Source: BP-133 sp040756995
GTDB lineage: Bacteria > Actinomycetota > Acidimicrobiia > IMCC26256 > BP-133
DNA: 64,000 nucleotides
Assembly: GCA_040756995.1 (NCBI GenBank)
Contig: JBFLYK010000033.1
Location: 1-64,000, forward strand
Direction of reading: 5' to 3'
The notes beneath the pieces were generated by a model. It did no database searches and had not been told where the DNA came from. It saw nothing but the letters and a program-made list of their open reading frames with translations. Position numbers and translations under genes: made by a program. Within the stretch, counting starts at the first letter, position 1. Every line of letters begins with the position of its first letter. Below, one piece after another: positions 16,087 to 24,302 of this stretch.

Positions 16087-16632
16087 ATGAAACGAAGGCT
16101 CGTCACCCTTGCTCTCATAACCACTGCTGCTGCCGGCATACCCAGCCCTGGTTTCACATCCGAAACGACCGGCGGCGGATGCACCGAGCCGGTACCGGAA
16201 CGTATCTACTCGGCCGACCGGCTCGCCTACCGCCTCTCGGTCGACCTGTCGCACTGCGACTGGTGGGACGGCTCGCCCATCCAGCTCGACGCAGGCCTTG
16301 AACGGCTCGATGGAACCGGTGGTCACGGCGCCTGGTCGGGCACGGTCTGCGGAATCGGCCTGGCCATGGGTACAGACAGCAGCGAGCCTGAGGCGGAAAC
16401 CACAGTCAGGTCGAAGTCCGGTGTCTGCGAGATTCAGGTGGCGATGGAGCATCCTCCTGTCGAGGCGGCCTACTACCGAGGCGAGGTCTCTTTCCCTTGG
16501 CAAGGCGCGCGGCGGACATTGGCCTTCACTGCGTTGTGCGGACAACCGGGCGGCTGCGCTGACTTGCCGGTCGATCCGATGCCATCGCTCGCCCCCATCG
16601 GCGAATTGATCGTCGGTGACGACGCGTTCTGA
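16087..16632 (+). CDS. Secreted hypothetical protein B, paralogue of A
   Basis: 181 residues starting MKRRLVTLALITTAAAGIPSP, a signal peptide. The mature chain keeps the cysteines and the pattern of the preceding gene: EIQVAMEHPPVEAAYYRGEV corresponds to VEVALDHPPVETIKYDIDVG, and the ends FTALCGQPGGC and VILACSSDDE align. This supports an old tandem duplication. I chose ATG 16087 because it gives a compact signal peptide; an upstream in-frame ATG at 16054 would add 11 residues. Function is unknown. Confidence 0.68.
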   Translation: MKRRLVTLALITTAAAGIPSPGFTSETTGGGCTEPVPERIYSADRLAYRLSVDLSHCDWWDGSPIQLDAGLERLDGTGGHGAWSGTVCGIGLAMGTDSSEPEAETTVRSKSGVCEIQVAMEHPPVEAAYYRGEVSFPWQGARRTLAFTALCGQPGGCADLPVDPMPSLAPIGELIVGDDAF

Positions 16633-16760
16633 ACGACCGACACGCACCGCAGCGCAGGCACGCTCTCGAGTTCGGACGTCAACTGACCATATCGACGGGC
16701 GGCCTGCCACGCGGAACACCCACCGAAAGACCGCGCAGTCCATTCCAGAGGAGAAACCCC

Positions 16761-16946
16761 ATGAAGAAGCTCGCCATCGCACTTATCCTGGCCGGCATGA
16801 TCATCACGCCGCTGGCCTCCAGCACCGCCTGGGCGTCGAAGAACTGCCCCGACGGCAGCCACCCCGGCAAGGGGCCCGACCCGAAGAAGGTGTACTGCTA
16901 CGACAACAGCGATCCCTCCCAGATCGTCAAGATCATCTCCCTGTGA
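16761..16946 (+). CDS. Small secreted peptide
   Basis: 61 residues: signal peptide MKKLAIALILAGMIITPLAS followed by a short mature part with two cysteines (NCPDGSHPGKGPDPKKVYCYD). An excellent ribosome binding site (AGAGGAGA) precedes ATG 16761. The mature region resembles short mating-associated or Cys-bridged peptides, but I cannot name a family. It is coupled by GTGA overlap to the acetyltransferase gene. Confidence 0.65.
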   Translation: MKKLAIALILAGMIITPLASSTAWASKNCPDGSHPGKGPDPKKVYCYDNSDPSQIVKIISL

Positions 16947-17923
16947 CCGCCGACGCCATCCGGATCCGCCCAGCCACCGACGAAGACCGGGAGACCGTGA
17001 CGCGCGTCTTCGACACCGCCAACCCGGCCTGGGCGACGAGCGCCGCGCAGTACCGGCGAGGCCCCCGCCCAGAACCCACCAACGGGATCTGCATCGTTGC
17101 CGAACATGCCGGTCGGGTGGTGGGAGCCGCCCGAGGGAACGAAGCCCTCGAAGGGCTTCTGCCGCGCCCGGGAACATTCAGCGCCCGAGTTGTTGTCGAC
17201 CCCTGCGCCGCAGCGCAGGGCGTCGGCAGCCGCCTGTGGGCAACCCTCCGGGACTGGCTCGGCACCCAACCCCACTGCAAGGACGTCTTCTCCTGGGCGG
17301 ATCGCGATGACGAGCGAACCGTCACAATCGCGGCCCGCTGGCACTTCGTCCGCCGGCCCGGTTCAGTCGAAGACCCCGCCGACCTCAACGGGCCCGAGCC
17401 TTGGGCCTGGAGCTACCAACTGAAGCTCGACCTCGACCGGACGGAACCACCGACCGCCGGTCCACCCGGCGTGACCATCTCACCGCTGGCCGACGTCCTC
17501 GATGACCGTCCACTCGTGGCGTCACTCCACGAGGCACACGAGGAATGTCGCGCCGACGTACCCGCCTGGGAACCCTACGAGCCGAAACCGCTCCAGGAAT
17601 TCATCGACGCTCAGCAACAGCGGCTCGCCGATGGGGGCTTCGGGTTCATCGCTCACCACAACGGCGAGGCGCTCGCCGGGACCTTCGCCGAGCGAGCGGC
17701 CTTCGTCCCCATGGTGCACAACGACTTCACCATGGTTCGCCGGAGCGCCAGAGGCCAAAAGCTTGCTCTGACAGTGAAACGCTGCCTGATAGAGGACGCT
17801 ACCCGCGCCAACATCCAGCAAATCACGACCGAGGTACGGACCGACAACAAGCCGATGCTGGCCGTGAACGCCACGCTCGGATTCCGGCGCATCGCAATGC
17901 GCCACCTATCTCTGGAGCTGTAG
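16943..17923 (+). CDS. Tandem GNAT-family N-acetyltransferase
   Basis: 326 residues containing two GNAT folds. The first (about residues 5-160) begins AIRIRPATDEDRETVTRVFD and has an acetyl-CoA loop region around VVDPCAAAQGVGSRLWATL (QGVGSRL being the pyrophosphate-binding Q/RxxGxG/A). The second (about 170-326) has VRRSARGQKLALTVKRC and ends in TLGFRRI. Tandem GNAT proteins of this type resemble mycothiol synthase-like enzymes or antibiotic acetyltransferases. GTG 16943 overlaps the upstream stop. The substrate cannot be read from sequence. Confidence 0.82.
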   Translation: MTADAIRIRPATDEDRETVTRVFDTANPAWATSAAQYRRGPRPEPTNGICIVAEHAGRVVGAARGNEALEGLLPRPGTFSARVVVDPCAAAQGVGSRLWATLRDWLGTQPHCKDVFSWADRDDERTVTIAARWHFVRRPGSVEDPADLNGPEPWAWSYQLKLDLDRTEPPTAGPPGVTISPLADVLDDRPLVASLHEAHEECRADVPAWEPYEPKPLQEFIDAQQQRLADGGFGFIAHHNGEALAGTFAERAAFVPMVHNDFTMVRRSARGQKLALTVKRCLIEDATRANIQQITTEVRTDNKPMLAVNATLGFRRIAMRHLSLEL

Positions 17924-18555
17924 GCCTTCCCGCTGACTCCACCCCAGGGCACGAAGTTGGGGAACTCATACACAGCCTGCGGGCGGTCCAGCCGACCGCG
18001 CCCCACGCCAGGCCGGCCGGCCCCTGCCGCGACTCATCCGACCGGAGAGGTCGGCGACTTCTGCACCGAGCCGCCCCCCCGCTCGAAGCAGGCCGCCCCC
18101 GGTCGAAGCTGCCGCCTGTGATCGTGACGCCTGCGCGGTCTGAGATGTTGCGATGTGCGACTATCTTCATCGATAATGATTCGGTCGAGAACTTTTGTCT
18201 CTGACTGTCCACAGAGTCCGGCCTGAAGGGGGTGCCCGAAATCTCGGCCAACTCGACACCGCGGCTCCGGTCACTAGGCCGGGCGGATCGCACTGCGGAA
18301 CTAATCAAATAACCCGGGCAGATGACGCCTGTCCGTGCTCAATGGCCGTCGCCCGTAATTCTCAGAAGACGAGGCGGTAGACGCGGCGGTCGCCGCATGG
18401 GTCCAGGCATCGCACTGGGTGCTACGGATCCATGGGTTCAGCAGGGGAACGGCCTGCATGGTCTGGCCGGCCCATGCCGTCGCCCCGCTTCACGTCCATC
18501 CGGTCACGCAGGCCCCGACAGGTTCCGCATTCTTGTCGGCGTCGACCGAGGCCGG
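17924..18555. other. Intergenic region without a supported gene
   Basis: About 630 bases with short open frames in all phases and no start, signal or motif I can support. A short AT-richer patch near 18160-18200 is the only visible change in base use. Together with the relaxase remnant that follows, it looks like the decayed edge of a mobile region. Confidence 0.6.
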
Positions 18556-18724
18556 GTTGCCATCCCAGGCGCTGCCGGGTCTCCTCCGCTCCATCCCCAC
18601 CTCCTCCCGTTGCCACCGTGGTCCATTCCAGTTCCCGTCTGCAGAGCCGGGGCAATCGAACGGTCGAGATCGCCCAACCGTTCGCTGTCAGCAGCGGCCC
18701 TAGCGTCAGCGAGATCTGACAGAG
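18556..18724 (-). pseudogene. Remnant of a second relaxase gene (3' end)
   Basis: The minus strand encodes LSDLADARAAADSERLGDLDRSIA, which (compared in two parts) matches LSNLADAG and RLGDLDRSIA near the C-terminus of the intact relaxase. At nucleotide level the block from GGCGCTGCCGGGTCTCCT (about 18568) through CAGCGAGATCTGACA corresponds to 8018-8231, with internal deletions and frameshifts. Same orientation as the intact gene, 10.5 kb away. It is non-functional and marks an older related element. Confidence 0.85.
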
Positions 18725-18913
18725 CCTTGCCCGACATGGAGTGAGGCGCTCGGGTCATGATGCACCTTCAACGTGCTGTCGGCCCCCTCGAGGGAATCTT
18801 CAGCTCCCCGAAACCGCAGGGCGGGGCTCCGTCGATCCACGCAGAACCTGGCCGCCCGGGTAATCGAACCCTGCGGCCTGCTCCTCAGCGCGGCACCACG
18901 ACTGCACCGGTCA
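18725..18913. other. Spacer between relaxase remnant and TetR promoter
   Basis: No gene seen. Around 18852-18872 the minus strand has a T-loop-like GGTTCGATTAC followed by CCGGGCGGC, reminiscent of a tRNA 3' end. I could not fold a tRNA around it; it might be an attachment-site scar. Confidence 0.3.
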
Positions 18914-18942
18914 TTGCGCGGAGTAGAGGTCAGCGCTAGGTT
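18914..18942 (+). promoter_or_regulatory. Putative promoter of the TetR gene
   Basis: TTGCGC (18914-18919) and TAGGTT (18937-18942) are separated by 17 bp and lie 28 bp upstream of the TTG start at 18970. Spacing is ideal; the -10 match is moderate. Confidence 0.45.
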
Positions 18943-18969
18943 TTACCCGAGTTCCCAGGGGAGACCATT

Positions 18970-19662
18970 TTGGTTGAAAGCGCGCCGGAATCGACTGCAA
19001 CTCCCCCGCAGAAACGAGGGCGCGGGCGGCCTCGCAATGAAGAGCCTAGCCCGGAGTACGTTGCTCGCCATTCGGAGATCCTCGACGTTGCAGCAAAGGT
19101 CTTCAGCGACAAGGGTTACGACGCTGGGTCGCTGGACGAGATCGCCGACGCCCTCGATCTCCGAAAGGCAACCTTATATTATTATGTGCGCTCAAAGGCG
19201 GAGCTTCTTTACTTGATCTTTGATCGTGCGATCACTCAAGGACTTGAGCAGCTTGCGAGTCTTTCGGAGTCAGATTCCGGCTACGAAATCGTCGAGAAAC
19301 TTGTTCACCACCAAATCCGCGGCGTCGCGGAGAGCCCCGAACTGTTCGGCGTGTTCTTCGATAATAGGCCTCGATTGGACCAACGGTACGAGGAAAGTAT
19401 CCGCGCCAAGGAGCAGCAATATCTGCAGCTGTTCGCTGATCTCTTGTCTAAGGCCGCCAGTGACGGAGCGGTCGCCAACGTCGATAGCCGCTATGCCGCC
19501 CATGCCATCATCGGGATGACCACGTGGATCTACAAATGGTTCGATCCAGCTCGCGACGACGTCGATGGCTTCGCGGCCACAGCCACCGCTCTTGTTCTCA
19601 AAGACCCGCCAGCCGGTCTATCCAGGAAGCCGGCGCGGCAGCGGCCCCCGCGCCGGAAGTAG
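18970..19662 (+). CDS. TetR-family regulator (acyl-CoA catabolism type)
   Basis: 230 residues. The HTH is EILDVAAKVFSDKGYDAGSL, then DEIADALDLRKATLYYYVRSKAELL (given here in two parts), typical of TetR proteins that control fatty acid or steroid catabolism (KstR2/FadR-like). The start is TTG 18970 after AGGGGAGA; no better ATG or GTG exists before the HTH. It closely resembles the second TetR in this window (27903-28586): both share YVRSKAELLYLIF and a C-terminal MTxWIYKWF. It is convergent to the phosphotransferase gene. Ligand is probably an acyl-CoA intermediate. Confidence 0.9.
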   Translation: MVESAPESTATPPQKRGRGRPRNEEPSPEYVARHSEILDVAAKVFSDKGYDAGSLDEIADALDLRKATLYYYVRSKAELLYLIFDRAITQGLEQLASLSESDSGYEIVEKLVHHQIRGVAESPELFGVFFDNRPRLDQRYEESIRAKEQQYLQLFADLLSKAASDGAVANVDSRYAAHAIIGMTTWIYKWFDPARDDVDGFAATATALVLKDPPAGLSRKPARQRPPRRK

Positions 19663-19669
19663 ACGGCGG

Positions 19670-20722
19670 TTAGAGCGTCGCGCCGTTACGGAGTTGCCCG
19701 CGCCCATATTCGATCAACATTGGAACGATAGGCACGAGTCGCTCCTGCCACGGGTCATGGTATCGGCCTTTTCGGTGTCGCTCGATGTTCTGCCCAAAGA
19801 TTGCGGCCATCTTGAATGCGGCGAGCGCGAGGAACCATTCCACTCCTTCAAGACCGGGGCGCTGTTTCTCATACTCCGCCAGCACCGTGGCGGGCTGGGG
19901 CATCCCTCTCACATCGCGGCCCAGATCAGCGAAGATCGAATTGTCAAGGAGGGTGAGGAACCAGCCGATGTCGATGCGCGAGTCGGCCAGAGCCCAAATC
20001 TCCCAATCGATAATTGCCTGTAACTCCTCTCCATCAAAGAGGAGGTTTCCTAGTCGGAAGTCGCCGTGGACGATACATGGTGCGAGCCCTGATGGCATGC
20101 AGCGGCGCAGTTCGCGTTCCAGATCGTCCGCCCCCCACCGCAGGTTCGACGACACGCGCTGCATCGTCTGGCTCCACCGGGCGATTTCGTTCTCCAAGCT
20201 CAGGGTCGACTCTCCGCCCAACCCGACCGCGCTCGGACGGACTGAGTGGAGCGCGGCGAGTGCGCCCGCCGCCCGACGGGCGCGCCTATCGATGAGCCCA
20301 GGGTCCACGATGCCCGGACTCGGATCGATGAACGGCTCATACGTGTGACCTGTGGACCACGCCATGCCGAACAACGGGGGGTCCTCGTCGTCCGCGAACA
20401 GGATGCCCGGCACGGGAACGCCGTTGACATCTTTGAGCGCACGCATGATACGCGCCTGTCTCAGGACATCGTGTCGCCCTTTGGCCGGTCGTCCGGGTGG
20501 CGCCGCCTTGACGACCATCCGCAGCGTCGACGCACTCTCGGTTGTCCCTCGGACGGCGAGCGTTACTCCCGAGTGGCCCCCGGCCATCCACTCGATCGAC
20601 TCCAGGCGGAACTCAGGCAGCTTCGCAGCGAGACTCGCGTGGACTCGAGCCATCAGGTCGCTGTCGACCGGTGCAGACGCGCCGTCCGAGAGCGAGCTCG
20701 TTCCGGTGCTGTCGCCGGTCAC
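19670..20722 (-). CDS. Aminoglycoside phosphotransferase-like (APH) kinase
   Basis: 350-residue kinase-fold protein. Brenner motif IVHGDFRLGNLLFD carries the catalytic Asp and Asn, followed by IIDWE (the metal-binding DxD-like Asp). The N-terminal lobe has GGHSGVTLAV as nucleotide loop. Proteins of this type commonly sit with acyl-CoA dehydrogenases (FadE36-like clusters) in actinobacteria, where they phosphorylate hydroxyacyl or other small substrates rather than antibiotics. GTG 20722 overlaps the thiolase stop by 4 bases, so it is the last gene of the operon 24176-19670. Confidence 0.82.
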   Translation of the reverse strand: MTGDSTGTSSLSDGASAPVDSDLMARVHASLAAKLPEFRLESIEWMAGGHSGVTLAVRGTTESASTLRMVVKAAPPGRPAKGRHDVLRQARIMRALKDVNGVPVPGILFADDEDPPLFGMAWSTGHTYEPFIDPSPGIVDPGLIDRRARRAAGALAALHSVRPSAVGLGGESTLSLENEIARWSQTMQRVSSNLRWGADDLERELRRCMPSGLAPCIVHGDFRLGNLLFDGEELQAIIDWEIWALADSRIDIGWFLTLLDNSIFADLGRDVRGMPQPATVLAEYEKQRPGLEGVEWFLALAAFKMAAIFGQNIERHRKGRYHDPWQERLVPIVPMLIEYGRGQLRNGATL

Positions 20723-21846
20723 GCGACGAGGACGGTGATACCGACCGCCGCGGGGACTGCCCCAAACGCACCGCCGTGGTTCTCCGCCAGTGCCACGCGT
20801 GCTCCGGGGACCTGTCGTTGTCCAGCATCGCCTCGAAGCTGCAGGACCAGTTCGACGATCTGGGCCAGTCCGGTTGCCCCCACGGGGTGCCCCCGGCTGA
20901 TCAATCCGCCGCTGACGTTGACGGGGACGCGCCCGCCGAGCGCGGTCGCCCCTTCCTCCGCCAGCTTCCCGCCTGCGCCTACCGGGCACAGGCCGATCGC
21001 TTCGTAGGCGGTGATCTCGGCCACCGCGGTGGCGTCGTGGACCTCCACGACCTGGAGATCCCCGCCCTCCACGCCCGCCTCTTCGAACGCCGTGCATGTC
21101 GTGGCGGCGATGACGTCGAAATCCGTCGCCATGCCGGGCCCCGAGAGCGCAGTGGCCGCCAGCCGCGGCCCGTTACGTCGGGCCGACAGGACGACGGCCG
21201 CCGCGCCGTCGCTGACCGGCGAGCACATGAGCCGAGTCAGCGGCTCGGCCACGACCGGGCTGCTCAGTACGTCCTCGACGGTTCGAACCACCTGGAATTG
21301 GGCTCGGTCGTTGAGGCTGCCGTGCCGGGCGTTCTTCGCGGCCACCTCGGCGACCTGGCGCAACGTCACCTCGTTGCTGTTGATGCGCTCCCGCAGAACG
21401 GAGGCGTAGATCTCCATGAAGACGTTCGGCCCCTGTCCGACGCGGGCCGTGGTGACGTCCTGGGCCGTAGCCAGAGCCTCAAGGATGCGGGCCTTGTCGC
21501 CCTGGTGCATCTTCTCGGCGCCGACCACGAGGACCGTCTCGTCGCCGGCAGCGAGTCGACGACCGAGGTGAAGAGCGCTGGCGCCGGAGGCGCAGGCCGA
21601 TTCGACGTTGACGATCGGGACGCCAGCCGGCAGACCGAGTTCCTGGAGCGCCACTTGCCCCCGGATCGCCTCCTGTCCCTCGAGCAGACCCTGCAGCGAG
21701 TTGGAGAAGAGCACGAAGCCGATGTCGCTGACCCGCAGGCTCGCATCGGCAATGGCCTCCGTGGCGGCGGCGACCGCCAGGTCCCGGAGGGCGGCGTCGT
21801 GTCGGCGGAACGGAGTCATGCCGACCCCGTTCACCCGAACGGTCAT
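20719..21846 (-). CDS. Thiolase-family acetyl-CoA acyltransferase (SCPx type)
   Basis: 375-residue thiolase. The nucleophile cysteine is in VESACASGASAL, the C-terminal histidine in SRGHPVGATGLAQI and HDATAVAEI is the middle motif of the SCPx/steroid thiolases. The second Cys motif (CxGGG) is replaced by NHGGAFGA, as in SCP2-thiolases. ATGA overlaps on both sides couple it to the hydratase-family and kinase genes. It would cleave a 3-ketoacyl-CoA with CoA. The best-preserved thiolase of this sub-cluster. Confidence 0.85.
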   Translation of the reverse strand: MTVRVNGVGMTPFRRHDAALRDLAVAAATEAIADASLRVSDIGFVLFSNSLQGLLEGQEAIRGQVALQELGLPAGVPIVNVESACASGASALHLGRRLAAGDETVLVVGAEKMHQGDKARILEALATAQDVTTARVGQGPNVFMEIYASVLRERINSNEVTLRQVAEVAAKNARHGSLNDRAQFQVVRTVEDVLSSPVVAEPLTRLMCSPVSDGAAAVVLSARRNGPRLAATALSGPGMATDFDVIAATTCTAFEEAGVEGGDLQVVEVHDATAVAEITAYEAIGLCPVGAGGKLAEEGATALGGRVPVNVSGGLISRGHPVGATGLAQIVELVLQLRGDAGQRQVPGARVALAENHGGAFGAVPAAVGITVLVA

Positions 21847-22610
21847 GTTGACCTCCCCGATCCCGATCCTCGGAACGTCGCCACCGCCGCCTCGAAGTCC
21901 GACGTCTTCACCGCGATCGCCACCGCCATGGCTTCCGCCTCCTGAGAGCCGCCGGCCGGCGGCCAGGCGTTTCGAAGGAGCGCCTTCGTGGCGGCGAAGG
22001 CAAAAGGCGACAGAGCCGCCAGACGGTGGGCGGCGTCGAGGGCGGCCGAGGCGACGTTGCCGTCATCGACCTGCCGGTGCGCCAGCCGGAGCTCCACGGC
22101 TTCAGCGGCTCCGATCATCCGGCCCGAGTGCAGCAGGTCGGTGGCAACCGTCCACCCGGCCCGGCGCTGGAGCAGCGAGGCCGCAAACAGATCGGGCGGT
22201 AGCGCCATCTTGAGGAACCCCAGCCCGAGGCGGGCGGAGCGGGCAACGATCACCTCGTCGCAGGCGAGGGCGAGCGAGCACCCGGCCCCCACCGCTGCGC
22301 CGTTGACCGCGGCCACGACCGGCTTGGGCAGCTCCAGAAGCATCTCGGCGCTGCGGAGGAAGGACCGGTGCCGTTCGACGATGTCATCGACTTCGAGCCG
22401 TTCATCCCCGGGGCTCATGTCACCACCGGCGCAGAACGCCGGCGGCGCGCCAGTGAGGATGACGGCCCGGGCCCAGTCGGCCCGCGCCAGTGACCGGAGG
22501 ACTTCCCCGAACTCGTCCATGAGCCCCAGGTCGAGGGCGTTGCGCTTCTCAGGGCGATTCAGGATCACCCGGGCGACCGGGTCCAGCCGCTCCACGATGA
22601 CCGCCGTCAC
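21843..22610 (-). CDS. Enoyl-CoA hydratase/isomerase family protein
   Basis: 255-residue crotonase-fold protein. Oxyanion-hole segments are APPAFCAGGDMS and NGAAVGAGCSLALACDE. Both glutamates used by classical hydratases appear replaced: the first position is Ser in GAGCSLA, and the second lies in LGLGFLKMALPPDL, which lacks the PExxxG pattern. It may therefore be an isomerase, hydrolase or lyase of the superfamily rather than a hydratase. GTG 22610 overlaps the stop of the small upstream gene. Confidence 0.82.
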   Translation of the reverse strand: MTAVIVERLDPVARVILNRPEKRNALDLGLMDEFGEVLRSLARADWARAVILTGAPPAFCAGGDMSPGDERLEVDDIVERHRSFLRSAEMLLELPKPVVAAVNGAAVGAGCSLALACDEVIVARSARLGLGFLKMALPPDLFAASLLQRRAGWTVATDLLHSGRMIGAAEAVELRLAHRQVDDGNVASAALDAAHRLAALSPFAFAATKALLRNAWPPAGGSQEAEAMAVAIAVKTSDFEAAVATFRGSGSGRST

Positions 22611-22825
22611 GATGGCGGGGATGGAACGACGCCAGCTGCGAGGCCTTCAGACCACGGAGCCAGGAGGGTGTCCCCGAGGCTGATCCGGGCCAGCGCCACG
22701 TAGGTCTCGGCGTGCCGGAGGGCCGTGTCGAGCGCCGGGATACCCGTTCGAGCCCGGAGTTCCGACAGCCGGGCCGCGAGGGCGGCCAGCTCGTCGAGCG
22801 TGACCTCCTCACCGGTCGAGCTCAC
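22607..22825 (-). CDS. Small hypothetical protein
   Basis: 72 residues, mostly helical: VTLDELAALAARLSELRART then GIPALDTALRHAETYVALAR. Its start GTG 22825 lies 17 bases inside the ligase gene and its stop overlaps the hydratase-family start (GTGA), so the position fits a real coupled gene. I recognise no family. It could be a small accessory subunit of the ligase or of the next enzyme. Confidence 0.55.
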   Translation of the reverse strand: MSSTGEEVTLDELAALAARLSELRARTGIPALDTALRHAETYVALARISLGDTLLAPWSEGLAAGVVPSPPS

Positions 22826-24176
22826 GGCGAACCTCCTTGGGACGGTGATCGAAGAAGCGCTTCGTCTTGAGTTCGTAGCGGGGCAGCGATTCTGGTTCGA
22901 CGACGGTGAACTCGAGCTTCACCCCGAGGCGCTGGCGGGCGAGATCGACGAGACGCCCTTCGGTCGACGTCCGGTCGATCGTGGCCTCGCTCGCCTCGAC
23001 CTTTACCTCCATACGGTCGACACCTTCCGCCCGGGTGATGTGGAGCTCATAGTGGTTGCTCGTACCCTTGACCTCGCCCAGAAGAGCCTCGACAGCCGTG
23101 GGATAAACGTTCGTCCCCCGGATCTGGATCATGTAGTCGGTTCGTCCCAGCACGGTCCCGTCGAGGTATCCCCACGTCCAGCCGCAACCGTGGTCCGGGC
23201 TGCGGTGGATGCGGACCAGGTCATGGGTCCGGTACTTGATGATCGGTTGGGCCAGGTGCGAATAACTGGTGACGATGTTCTCGCCGACCTCGCCGTCAGG
23301 CACCGGATTCCCGTCGGAGTCGACGCTGTAAGCGTGGTACGAGTCCTCGATGATGTGCACGCCGGTAGGAGCAGCGGCGCAGGCGCTGAAGACCGTTCCG
23401 GCCTCGGAGATGCCGTAGCCGTCCATCGCCGTCGCGCCCCAGGCGTCCTGTACCGCGCTTCTGGTGACCGGGATGCTCAAGCCCGGCTCGCCGCCACCAA
23501 GCACGAACCTGACCCCACTGACTCGGAGATCGACGCATTCCTTTCTGGCCACCTCGGCCAGGTGGAGGAGATAGGTCGGCGTGGCGGCCACCATCGTGGG
23601 CCGCCAGGCGGCAAGGATGCCCACCCGCTCTTGGCTCGACATACCACTGGTGCTGTAGATCTTGATCCCCATGAGCCGGCAGGCCCAGTAAAAGCTCCAG
23701 AGGCCGGCCCACGTTCCGAAGTTGAAGCACATCAGCACGCTGTCGTGAGCTCGGACACCGTAGTCCCACATCATGTAGCAGTAGTGCTGGGCCATCCTGA
23801 CCATGTCCCACTCGGAGAAGGTCTCCTTGAGAAACGTCCCCGTGGTGCCGGTCGTCTGGAAATAGATCGACTGGTATTCCTCGGGAACCGCCAAACCCGG
23901 GAAGTGGCCGGCCTCCTGATCGCCGACGAGGTCGGGCTTGTCGGTGAACGGGACCTTGGTATAGAAGTCGTCCAGGGTCCGCACGTCCGACGGGTGAAGC
24001 CCGGCGGCGTCGTACAGGCGGCGGTGCAGCGGGCTGTTCTCGTAAGCGAAGGCGATCAGGGACTGGATGCGCTTCAGGTGCAACTCGTCCAGCCGGTCTC
24101 TCGGCAACTGCTGGAGGACCGGGTTCCAGAGCCGTGATTCCTCGCTGGTGCGGTTCAGAAACGGGCGCAATGACAC
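22809..24176 (-). CDS. Phenylacetate-CoA ligase-like AMP-forming acyl-CoA ligase
   Basis: 455 residues, the size of PaaK-family ligases. ATP-binding loop YFQTTGTTGTFLKE (about 105-118), the motif DGYGISEAGT (about 255-264) and the hinge GRTDYMIQIRGTNVYPTAVE (about 350-370) are all visible. It would activate a carboxylic acid, possibly aromatic or alicyclic, to its CoA thioester, the entry step for the catabolic genes around it. GTG 24176 lies about 20 bases after GGAG. It is divergent from the SDR at 24303 across a short control region. Confidence 0.88.
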   Translation of the reverse strand: MSLRPFLNRTSEESRLWNPVLQQLPRDRLDELHLKRIQSLIAFAYENSPLHRRLYDAAGLHPSDVRTLDDFYTKVPFTDKPDLVGDQEAGHFPGLAVPEEYQSIYFQTTGTTGTFLKETFSEWDMVRMAQHYCYMMWDYGVRAHDSVLMCFNFGTWAGLWSFYWACRLMGIKIYSTSGMSSQERVGILAAWRPTMVAATPTYLLHLAEVARKECVDLRVSGVRFVLGGGEPGLSIPVTRSAVQDAWGATAMDGYGISEAGTVFSACAAAPTGVHIIEDSYHAYSVDSDGNPVPDGEVGENIVTSYSHLAQPIIKYRTHDLVRIHRSPDHGCGWTWGYLDGTVLGRTDYMIQIRGTNVYPTAVEALLGEVKGTSNHYELHITRAEGVDRMEVKVEASEATIDRTSTEGRLVDLARQRLGVKLEFTVVEPESLPRYELKTKRFFDHRPKEVRRELDR

Positions 24177-24265
24177 GTTCCCAGCGCTCCTATCTCCCGT
24201 CAGGACGGCGGACCATACCGCGCCAATCGCCTTGAGAACCTGTCGACGGTTCCCCCCGTCCGGAG

Positions 24266-24295
24266 TTGATCCGCCGTCAGAATATCTTCTACCAT
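24266..24295 (+). promoter_or_regulatory. Leaderless promoter with operator shared with the 47-kb locus
   Basis: TTGATC (24266-24271), an 18-bp spacer and TACCAT (24290-24295) lie so that the ATG at 24303 is about 8 bases after the -10, the position of a transcription start. The block GAATAT, one variable base, then TTCTACCATACGGTCGATGG (24280-24306) recurs at 47215-47241. It contains ACC-ATAC-GGT, a short inverted repeat over the -10, which suits a TetR operator. Confidence 0.7.
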
Positions 24296-24302
24296 ACGGT
24301 CG

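Noticed and set aside
18840..18880. Possible tRNA gene on the minus strand
   Set aside because: Only a T-loop-like GGTTCGATTAC is visible; no anticodon arm or matching acceptor stem could be built around it.
1..18900. Phage origin for the left region
   Set aside because: No capsid, terminase, tail or lysis genes are visible; relaxase plus coupling ATPase point to conjugation.
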